Positions 7,381 through 13,322 of a DNA stretch of 13,322 bases are shown here, piece after piece. A model generated the notes under the pieces. That model ran no database searches. It was not told where the DNA came from and saw only the letters and a list, made by a program, of their open reading frames with translations. The DNA is from Moraxellaceae bacterium (GTDB lineage: Bacteria > Pseudomonadota > Gammaproteobacteria > Pseudomonadales > Ketobacteraceae): assembly GCA_002402125.1 (NCBI GenBank), contig NVVG01000005.1:20510-33831 (forward strand), read 5' to 3'. The translations under genes were made by a program, and so were the position numbers. How positions within the stretch are numbered: the first letter of the stretch is position 1; each line of letters opens with the position of its first letter.

Positions 7381-8529
7381 ATGTTTACAAAAATGAACCC
7401 TAACGTCATGATATCCCTTAAGAAAGCTCTCTATCTCCTGGTGTTTGGCTTTGCCTATGTGCCTTATGCGGGTTACCAATACGGGCACGAAACTGGCTAT
7501 TATGATTTTTTCGCGTGGTGGGGAATTATCGTGTTTTTTGTTTTCCTTCCTATAATTGATCACCTAGTGGGGAAAGATCCAGCCAACCCGAGCGATGCCC
7601 AAGTAGAAAAAATGTCACAGCAGAAGTGGTATGCCCTGCTTACGTTAGCGGTGGTGCCTATACAAGCAATCACTCTTATCTATGGTGCCTATATTTTCTC
7701 CACCACTGAAAATTTCAGTTTAATCGGTCAGATTGGCTGGATCTTAAGTTGTGGCATTGTGAGTGCGATTCTAGCGATAAATGTCGGTCATGAATTAATC
7801 CACAAAAATAGTCGCTTGGAGACCTGGGCCGGCGGCCTATTATATGCCTCAGTGTGTTATGGCGGTTTCAAGGTTGAACATGTGCGCGGACACCATGTGC
7901 AAGTATCAACACCAGCAGATGCCTCGTCGGCTCGTTACGGCCAAAGTCTCTACAAATTCTTACCCCATGCTTATTGGCATAACTTCCTTAATGCATGGAA
8001 GCTCGAATCGAAACGCCTTAAAGGCAAACCGTTACAAGTGCGCAATGAGTTAATATGGTTGTACGGTATTAGCTTTTCGATTCTGATTGCTTTCTCTGTG
8101 GCATTTGGCTGGAAGGGGGCGGTATTTTTCCTTGGTGTATCCTGGATGTCTTTTACCGTCTTGGAAATTATTAATTATGTGGAACACTATGGGTTACACC
8201 GACGTAAGTTAGAAAACGGCAAATATGAGCGTACGACGGCTGCGCATTCCTGGAATTCGAATTATTTGGTAACCAATATGGGGTTGTTCCACTTGCAACG
8301 TCACTCTGACCATCACGCATTTCCAAAACGACGTTATCAGGTATTGCGTCACTTTGATGAAAGTCCCCAATTACCCACGGGTTATGCCGGTATGTTGTTG
8401 TTGGCTTTGGTTCCACCTTTATGGTTTAAGGTGATGAATCCCCGGGTGGAAGCGTACTATCAAGGTGAGGAATGGCAGTTAAGCAATGATCAATTTATCG
8501 AGGCGGGTAAAACTCATGTAGCGATTTAG
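7381..8529 (+). CDS. alkB: Alkane 1-monooxygenase (AlkB-type membrane di-iron hydroxylase)
   Basis: This 382-aa inner-membrane enzyme inserts oxygen at the terminal carbon of n-alkanes, giving 1-alkanols, using O2 and electrons from rubredoxin. All histidine boxes of the family are present: HELIHK (137-142), EHVRGHH (166-172) and LQRHSDHH (305-312), plus the AlkB-typical NYVEHYGL (265-272). About six hydrophobic membrane segments are visible (near 16-31, 44-61, 85-105, 115-136, 225-243, 246-264), and length is within the usual 380-410. The HYG motif favours an alkane hydroxylase over the xylene monooxygenase relatives. The AGAGGAAA at 7366-7373 supports the start. It is divergent from an AraC-type regulator and followed 120 bp later by an MBL-fold gene. 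No rubredoxin domain is fused and no rubredoxin gene is near. Chain-length range cannot be read from the sequence. Confidence 0.93.
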   Translation: MFTKMNPNVMISLKKALYLLVFGFAYVPYAGYQYGHETGYYDFFAWWGIIVFFVFLPIIDHLVGKDPANPSDAQVEKMSQQKWYALLTLAVVPIQAITLIYGAYIFSTTENFSLIGQIGWILSCGIVSAILAINVGHELIHKNSRLETWAGGLLYASVCYGGFKVEHVRGHHVQVSTPADASSARYGQSLYKFLPHAYWHNFLNAWKLESKRLKGKPLQVRNELIWLYGISFSILIAFSVAFGWKGAVFFLGVSWMSFTVLEIINYVEHYGLHRRKLENGKYERTTAAHSWNSNYLVTNMGLFHLQRHSDHHAFPKRRYQVLRHFDESPQLPTGYAGMLLLALVPPLWFKVMNPRVEAYYQGEEWQLSNDQFIEAGKTHVAI

Positions 8530-8579
8530 TTGCGTCGTTAAAAAACTACAACAGCCATTCAAGAATGTGGGGTTAGTAT

Positions 8580-8608
8580 TTGGCAATTACCGAAAAATTG
8601 GGTATTGT
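8580..8608 (+). promoter_or_regulatory. Possible promoter of the MBL-fold gene
   Basis: TTGGCA at 8580-8585 (5 of 6 to the -35 consensus) lies 17 bp from TATTGT at 8603-8608 (4 of 6 to the -10 consensus). Transcription would begin near 8615. This gives the MBL gene a promoter separate from alkB and makes a TTG start at 8605 unlikely. A loose inverted pair, TGGGGTTA (from about 8570) and TAACCCCA (ending about 8630), flanks the element. Confidence 0.4.
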
Positions 8609-8649
8609 CTTGGATCTTCATGTTAACCCCATTTATTGTTGGAATTGTT

Positions 8650-9255
8650 ATGAAATCGCTACATAAAAATAATCTCTTTTGTTGGAGCCAGTTTGATGAA
8701 GATCGTAATATAGATTTTCATAGTTATCTTTGGGTTAGAGAAGCAGGCAATGTAGTGTTTGATCCCTTACCATTAACGGCACACGATAAAAGCCATCTAC
8801 ATGCACTGGGAAAGGTCAGTCATATTATTCTTTCAAATTCAGATCATGTGCGGAATGCTAAAGCATTGGCCAGTGAAACGGGTGCGCAGATATGGGGGCC
8901 CGCGGCTGAGAAAGACGCTTTTCCCATTGAGTGTTCAACATGGTTAATTGAGGGTAAGGGGGTACTGGACGGCTTAGATGTATATTGCCTCGCGGGCTCA
9001 AAAACTGCTGGTGAATTGGCATTTGTTATTGAAGCGGAGACGTTGTTAACGGGAGATCTAATACGCGCTCACAGTGGCGGTAAGCTTTGTATACTACCAG
9101 AAGGAAAGCTGAAAAATGTAGCTGACGCCGCAGCGTCAGTAAAGCGATTGGCGGCGATCGAGGGGATTAATGCGATATTACCTGGAGATGGCTGGCCTAT
9201 TTTTCGGGATGGACAAAAAGTCATGTCTGAACTGGTTGCCTCTATCAGTCAATAG
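8650..9255 (+). CDS. Metallo-beta-lactamase-fold protein with degenerate metal site
   Basis: This 201-aa cytoplasmic protein has the metallo-beta-lactamase order of motifs with most ligands changed. The usual HxHxDH is SNSDH (62-66), leaving D65 and H66. The position of the second histidine is SKTAGE (117-122), where TPGH is common. LTGD (133-136) keeps the bridging aspartate, and the last histidine is replaced in LPGDGWP (177-183). At best a single metal or none is expected, so standard hydrolase activity is doubtful. From memory, similar proteins with SDHVR and GDGWP exist in other bacteria, so this is a family rather than a broken gene. I chose ATG 8650, preceded by TGGAA 5 bp away. The alternative TTG 8605 falls in a probable -10 box. 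It follows alkB by 120 bp, and a role in alkane use is only suggested by position. Confidence 0.78.
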   Translation: MKSLHKNNLFCWSQFDEDRNIDFHSYLWVREAGNVVFDPLPLTAHDKSHLHALGKVSHIILSNSDHVRNAKALASETGAQIWGPAAEKDAFPIECSTWLIEGKGVLDGLDVYCLAGSKTAGELAFVIEAETLLTGDLIRAHSGGKLCILPEGKLKNVADAAASVKRLAAIEGINAILPGDGWPIFRDGQKVMSELVASISQ

Positions 9256-9293
9256 CGACGCCCTCTTATGATGGTTTGGTCTGGAGTGGGAGG

Positions 9294-11087
9294 CTAGCTT
9301 CCATGTATCTCGGTAAGTTTTCCCTGTGTTATTGGGCCTGCAAGCCCATCGGCATCGAGTTTGTATTGAATTTGAAAGCCTTTGATGGCCTGTCGAGTAT
9401 TGCGGCCCATTAAGCCATCTTCTACTCCGGCGTTATGTTGCAGGTTATTGAGACGGGCTTGTTGACCTTTTACCGTGCTGACATCATCAAGTTGCCCTGT
9501 TTTTACGCTGATTTGATGGCTTGGTGATTGTTTGTTGTTGGTCCAAGCGGTTATGTTGTCTATGGTTTGCTCGCCGAGTAACGGAATGTCTATATGGCCT
9601 TGGGCGTCAACGATGTATTCTGTGGTGTTGCCGCCAACACTAATCGCCATTTTTCTCCCCTGCCAGGGTTTACCTAGCTTGTTAGTCAATTTGAGACGCA
9701 TGACGTCGCCGGCAGGTCGTAAGTATACGGCAGCAAGGTTATGCTCACGTTGAAAGCGCAGGGATGAGCCGTCGGGGCAGATAGGCGTATCACAATGTTT
9801 GGAACTATCGTTGTTGTGTGGTTTTCGATTTTTCAATGCGTTAGCGATATCACTAATGTTCTCATCGCAATGATGAAAATTCATATCTTGAGTGTATTTA
9901 GTTAATCCATCTAAGGCAGTGCAATATTGTGCTCGTTGAGCGGGTGATTGTTCGAGGGTTTCTATCCAGTGCAGTGGCCATTGGCTAGGAGAAAATGCTA
10001 ACTGAAAACCTAATCCAGCGATTTGCGGGGTACCTTCCAATTGTGTTGGTATCCAGATAGATTCTAACCAATGGCCCTTGGCCTCTCGGATCTGGATGGT
10101 CGCGTTAGCATGGTGTGCTTGAGTTTGACGATACCAATTAATATCAACATCGCGATAGTTATTGGACGTATTTACTTTGAGTTCTCGCCAGCATTGGCCG
10201 CGCCAAAATACATATAACCAACCTTCTGGTAATACATCACTTTGTTGCATGTCATTGGTGTCACCTAGGAAGCGCAATGGTTTGATGGCGCTGATGACAG
10301 TCTTCCAACAGGTTTGAGTTTTGTCCTTGTTAACAGGCATGGATTTAGTAAGCAATGGCAGTTGTAGATTTGGGCCGCCGGACATTGGGATATCTAAAAA
10401 AATCGACTTTGGTGTGTTTTCTAGGGCTTTGAACTCCACCAAACTACGGTGGTGGGTTTTGCTATCCCTGCGTGCGGTTTGTAGGATGGCTGTGCCTTCA
10501 TTATCTTTGAGTAATAACCGTTGTTTACCTGAATGTTTTGGTCCTGAGATCTCCACGACGTATTTATACTGCGGGGCTTGGGATTTTGAAGTTGTTGAAT
10601 TGTTAGATAGGGTGGGTTGGATAATGGTTGTTTTTACCGCTGAACGTAAATGGCTACGTGTCAATAACTGTGCTTGCATGTCTCGACTGTAAAGTCGAGA
10701 GTGTTTTACGTCTGATATGTCTGTAAAGCCAGCAGGCATTTCTGATGGATTTGTATCTCCAATACTCGTACTAGAACCAGCACCATGCTTAGCGCTGTTG
10801 CCGGCTGCGTTGTTAGCAGTGCTGATAGATAACGTATTATTTAGCAACATGTCAATGAGCGTTTCATGTACTAGCAAGCTATCAGTGGCCGGTATTCGGG
10901 CGATTTCTTTTACTTCCTCTAACGACAGGTGGTCTTCTAATAAAGCGCTTAATACGGCCTCTGCGTCATATGATGAGCGAATCGGCAGGACTACATAACC
11001 GTCATAATCGCCGTTAGCGGATTGCGTTGATGAAGGATCCAGTGCATGGGAAAGGGTTGGTTGCTGAAGATTGAATAAATTGCTCAT
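9294..11087 (-). CDS. Uncharacterised protein with C-terminal peptidoglycan-binding domain (possible type VI secretion-associated protein)
   Basis: This 597-aa protein has no signal peptide or membrane segment. The N-terminus (25-90, GYVVLPIRSSYDAEAVLSAL) is helical, and residues 91-170 are a low-complexity Ser/Thr/Asn linker. Residues 285-350 hold a Trp-rich block (LPEGWLYVFWRGQCWRELKV, then DVDINWYR) that I recall from uncharacterised proteins near VgrG/PAAR genes. Residues 460-520 look like a small beta-sandwich, as in carboxypeptidase-regulatory-like repeats (TEYIVDAQGHIDIPL). Residues 540-593 are a PG_binding_1 domain (ARLNNLQHNAGVEDGLMG, TRQAIKGFQ, DADGLAGP). No catalytic amidase or peptidase motif was found. 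The absence of a Sec signal together with a wall-binding domain suggests delivery by another route, such as type VI secretion, which is inference. No tss or vgrG gene is in the window. The ATG has only a weak AGAG upstream. Confidence 0.72.
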   Translation of the reverse strand: MSNLFNLQQPTLSHALDPSSTQSANGDYDGYVVLPIRSSYDAEAVLSALLEDHLSLEEVKEIARIPATDSLLVHETLIDMLLNNTLSISTANNAAGNSAKHGAGSSTSIGDTNPSEMPAGFTDISDVKHSRLYSRDMQAQLLTRSHLRSAVKTTIIQPTLSNNSTTSKSQAPQYKYVVEISGPKHSGKQRLLLKDNEGTAILQTARRDSKTHHRSLVEFKALENTPKSIFLDIPMSGGPNLQLPLLTKSMPVNKDKTQTCWKTVISAIKPLRFLGDTNDMQQSDVLPEGWLYVFWRGQCWRELKVNTSNNYRDVDINWYRQTQAHHANATIQIREAKGHWLESIWIPTQLEGTPQIAGLGFQLAFSPSQWPLHWIETLEQSPAQRAQYCTALDGLTKYTQDMNFHHCDENISDIANALKNRKPHNNDSSKHCDTPICPDGSSLRFQREHNLAAVYLRPAGDVMRLKLTNKLGKPWQGRKMAISVGGNTTEYIVDAQGHIDIPLLGEQTIDNITAWTNNKQSPSHQISVKTGQLDDVSTVKGQQARLNNLQHNAGVEDGLMGRNTRQAIKGFQIQYKLDADGLAGPITQGKLTEIHGS

Positions 11088-11201
11088 AGGTCTCTGCCGG
11101 AAAGAATGCGGGATGAAATATAGACAGAGGTAATATAAGGATTATTTGAAAAACTAGAAGGTAGTTGTTGAACGCTTAGCGTACTGTAGAAAGGGGAGCC
11201 T

Positions 11202-13322
11202 TCAAGAGGCGATTCTTGTCGCCTCTAACCAGTGAACTATTGCGGCATCGATTTGTTTACCACTAACCGGTTTTGCCAAACAGTCATTCATTCCTGAGGT
11301 AAAGCAGCGTTCACGATCTTCATCAGATACGTTGGCGGTTACCGCAATTATTGGTATGTCTCGATTATCATTTTCTAACCGGCGTATGGCTATAGTGGCA
11401 GCGTAGCCATCCATAATCGGCATCTGGCAATCCATTAATATCACGTCTACGATGGTTTTTTTCAGATATTCTAATGCTTCTGAACCGTCATTTGCGACAT
11501 CGACTAGGTATCCTAGTTTCAGTAATTGTTTTTGCAGCACCATTTGATTGATCTGGTTATCTTCCACAACCAAGACCGATGTTGTATTTGTTTTTAGAGT
11601 ATTAGCTAAGTCTTGCCTATCTAGTTTTTTTGTCTGATTTTTGTATTGTACTACTTCTTCTTCGGTAGCTATATCGAGTGTTAACTTGATCGCTATGGTC
11701 GTGCCAATGGATTCTTGGCTTTGTAATTCAAGGCTTCCACCTAAATGTTCGGCCAATTTCTTACAAATATTGAGTCCAATGCCCAAACCTCCATGTTTTC
11801 GATTAATGGAGCCGTCTCCTTGTTTAAACGCACTGAAAATTGACTCGCGTAAATGGGTCGGTATGCCCAGACCTGTGTCAGTAATTTGTACGAGTAGATT
11901 GATCTTGTTTGATTTTTTCTCAGTGGTAGTGATGAATAGCAGTGTTATCTCTCCACTTTCAGTGAATTTTATGGAATTTGTTAAGAGATGTTCAACCAAT
12001 CTAGCCAATCTTTTTTGGTCGCTATTGACCCAGTCATGATGTGGTTCAATTTCTTTATGGGTGATGAAAGAAATATTTTTTTCTTCACAGTCTTTTTCGA
12101 ACTTAATAAAAATCTCATCAACGAGCTGTGTAAGGGATAACGTTTCTTTATTGATTTTTATGTCGCCTGAGCTGACCTGGGCAAAATCTAGAATTGAATC
12201 GATTAATTCCATCATTTGCTCAGCAGACTCCTTTGCGGTAGCAATATAGCTCTGCAGTTCGTTAGTTGGGCATTGCTCCATGAGTTCGAGGCACCCATGT
12301 ACGCCATTCATTGGCGTGCGTAATTCGTGACTGATGGTAGATAAAAATTCGTCTTTTAGGTTGTTTGCTTCTGCCTGAGTGGCAATGATTTTTTCACGGG
12401 CTTCGAAACCTTCCTTTTCGCTATTTATGAGTAGTTCTAATAGGCGTTCTTGTTCTACTCTTGCGGTACGTTCAATTTTTGTTGCAGCTTGTTGTCGAAA
12501 TAATCTTTGTCTTTTTTCCGATAGTATTCGTATCGATATAGCTAGCGAAAGAAAAATAACCTGTGCCGTATGACCAATTTGGGCCGCATATTCGGTATAA
12601 AAATTTCTTGGTAGAATACCAAATTTATTGAGCGCCAACATGATGGTGGCGAGCATAAAACAGCCTTGTGCTACGCTAAAATAATGAATATAGGTTCGGC
12701 TGCTCTGTTGCATGCTAATGCTGGCGGCAAAGGCGACTATTGTTATTGGAATAGATAAGGCGGATAGCAGTTGTATCAATATATAGAAGGGTGCGACGGG
12801 TGCGATTATCCAAATAACAATGCCAAACCAGGCGAGTGTAACCAGTATGCGGTAGGTCAGCGGTTGGTGTTTTTTTAGGGATAGAAAATTATTGGTAAAT
12901 ATGGCTATAGAAAAGGCGGATATAGACAGGGAGGCCACTAACATATTTTCGTTCCAGCCCGGGTGTGTTGGCCAAAGATATTGAAAACCAAGACCCTGTA
13001 GTGTGGCTTGAAATAACGCGTAGGAAGTGGCACTTATAGCAAACAGGATGTAAGTGGTTTCTCTTAAGTGGGTGCCGATAAAAATGAAATAAATAATTAC
13101 CGCAAAAATAATACCGAAGTAGATACCTTGACTGAATATTAGTGGGGCCTTATGGTCTCTAAAGGCATTGGTAGACCAAAATGTGATAGGCAGTTGCGAT
13201 GCGCCTGTTGTTTCTATCCGCATATAGAGATCTGCTTTATCATCTGCAAGCAGATTGATTGTGTAGACAAGGTGCTGATGCTCTACTTTTCTTTCGCCGA
13301 ATGAAAAATGATCGCCCAAGTG
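11202..13322 (-). CDS. 7TM-DISM hybrid sensor histidine kinase (5' end outside the window)
   Basis: The frame is open to the right edge (CAC before the TTG at 13319), so the gene starts outside and at least 706 codons are present. Counting from 13319, residues 1-50 are the end of the extracytoplasmic DISMED2 sensor domain (GDHFSFGER...). About 60-266 is the seven-helix 7TMR-DISM membrane unit (GLGFQYLWP). About 270-325 is a coiled coil with linker. HisKA follows with H331 in STISHELRTPMNG, then HATPase_c with N448, DTGLG (481-485) and GGLGIGL (510-516). The REC domain (581-697) has E586/D587, D630 and K683. DISM sensors are known or suspected to bind carbohydrates and related ligands outside the membrane. 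There is no HPt domain. A 7-bp inverted repeat overlaps the stop codon region. The gene is 114 bp upstream of the peptidoglycan-binding protein gene on the same strand, so co-transcription is possible. Confidence 0.92.
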   Translation of the reverse strand, partial: HLGDHFSFGERKVEHQHLVYTINLLADDKADLYMRIETTGASQLPITFWSTNAFRDHKAPLIFSQGIYFGIIFAVIIYFIFIGTHLRETTYILFAISATSYALFQATLQGLGFQYLWPTHPGWNENMLVASLSISAFSIAIFTNNFLSLKKHQPLTYRILVTLAWFGIVIWIIAPVAPFYILIQLLSALSIPITIVAFAASISMQQSSRTYIHYFSVAQGCFMLATIMLALNKFGILPRNFYTEYAAQIGHTAQVIFLSLAISIRILSEKRQRLFRQQAATKIERTARVEQERLLELLINSEKEGFEAREKIIATQAEANNLKDEFLSTISHELRTPMNGVHGCLELMEQCPTNELQSYIATAKESAEQMMELIDSILDFAQVSSGDIKINKETLSLTQLVDEIFIKFEKDCEEKNISFITHKEIEPHHDWVNSDQKRLARLVEHLLTNSIKFTESGEITLLFITTTEKKSNKINLLVQITDTGLGIPTHLRESIFSAFKQGDGSINRKHGGLGIGLNICKKLAEHLGGSLELQSQESIGTTIAIKLTLDIATEEEVVQYKNQTKKLDRQDLANTLKTNTTSVLVVEDNQINQMVLQKQLLKLGYLVDVANDGSEALEYLKKTIVDVILMDCQMPIMDGYAATIAIRRLENDNRDIPIIAVTANVSDEDRERCFTSGMNDCLAKPVSGKQIDAAIVHWLEATRIAS
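11205..11226 (-). other. Hairpin at the 3' end of the 7TM-DISM kinase gene
   Basis: AGAGGCG (11205-11211) and CGCCTCT (11220-11226) are perfect inverted repeats around an 8-base loop, lying inside the last codons up to the stop. No T-run follows on the - strand (TGAAGGCTCCCC), so it does not look like a standard intrinsic terminator. It could slow mRNA decay or be a coincidence of the codons. The rest of 11088-11201 is A/T-rich and contains TATATT-like boxes on the - strand without a good -35. Confidence 0.3.

Noticed and set aside
7219..7563. Minus-strand open frame spanning the alkB/araC-type intergenic region
   Set aside because: It overlaps the start of alkB and the control region and has no ribosome-binding site or recognisable sequence; a shadow frame.
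8605..8649. Upstream TTG start of the MBL-fold protein giving a hydrophobic N-terminus resembling a signal anchor
   Set aside because: The TTG lies in a probable -10 box; the ATG at 8650 has a ribosome-binding site and begins where family-like sequence starts.
9256..9293. Possible bidirectional terminator between the MBL-fold gene and the convergent peptidoglycan-binding gene
   Set aside because: Only a CCTC/GAGG pairing with a long loop and no T-run.
1..13322. CRISPR array, phage defence system, transposon or integron
   Set aside because: No spaced direct repeats, transposase, integrase, nuclease or reverse transcriptase motifs were seen; the genes are metabolic, signalling and translation functions.

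Overview
The window looks like chromosomal DNA of a free-living, probably marine gammaproteobacterium. This rests on three things: a YbiT-type ABC-F protein very close to the enterobacterial family, an AlkB-type alkane hydroxylase paired with an AraC-type regulator, and two large hybrid histidine kinases of gammaproteobacterial type. The taxonomic call comes from protein resemblance alone. No tRNA, rRNA, CRISPR array, insertion sequence or phage gene was seen.

Left part (1-3556, + strand): the last codons of one AIM24/TIGR00266-family gene are followed 18 bp later by a complete second member carrying an extra N-terminal domain. Next comes a small helical protein of unknown function (1345-1680) preceded by a possible promoter and a perfect 12-bp palindrome. 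A REP-like hairpin (1704-1729) follows, then ybiT, whose likely start is a TTG at 1967 because the upstream in-frame ATG overlaps the probable -10 box.

Middle part (3591-9255): two divergent groups face away from a control region at 7241-7380. To the left on the - strand are an AraC-family regulator, a small exported histidine phosphatase and a membrane hybrid histidine kinase, spaced 26 and 15 bp apart and so probably one operon. To the right on the + strand are alkB and a metallo-beta-lactamase-fold protein that has lost most standard metal ligands. The likely logic is that the AraC protein senses alkanes or their products and controls alkB. The roles of the phosphatase, kinase and MBL-like protein in this are unknown. 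No rubredoxin or rubredoxin reductase gene, needed as AlkB electron donors, is in the window.

Right part (9294-13322, - strand): a 597-aa protein with no signal peptide and a C-terminal peptidoglycan-binding domain resembles proteins found with type VI secretion loci. Upstream of it is a 7TM-DISM hybrid histidine kinase that runs off the right edge. The two hybrid kinases in the window both end in a receiver domain and lack an HPt domain, so their phosphotransfer partners must be encoded elsewhere.
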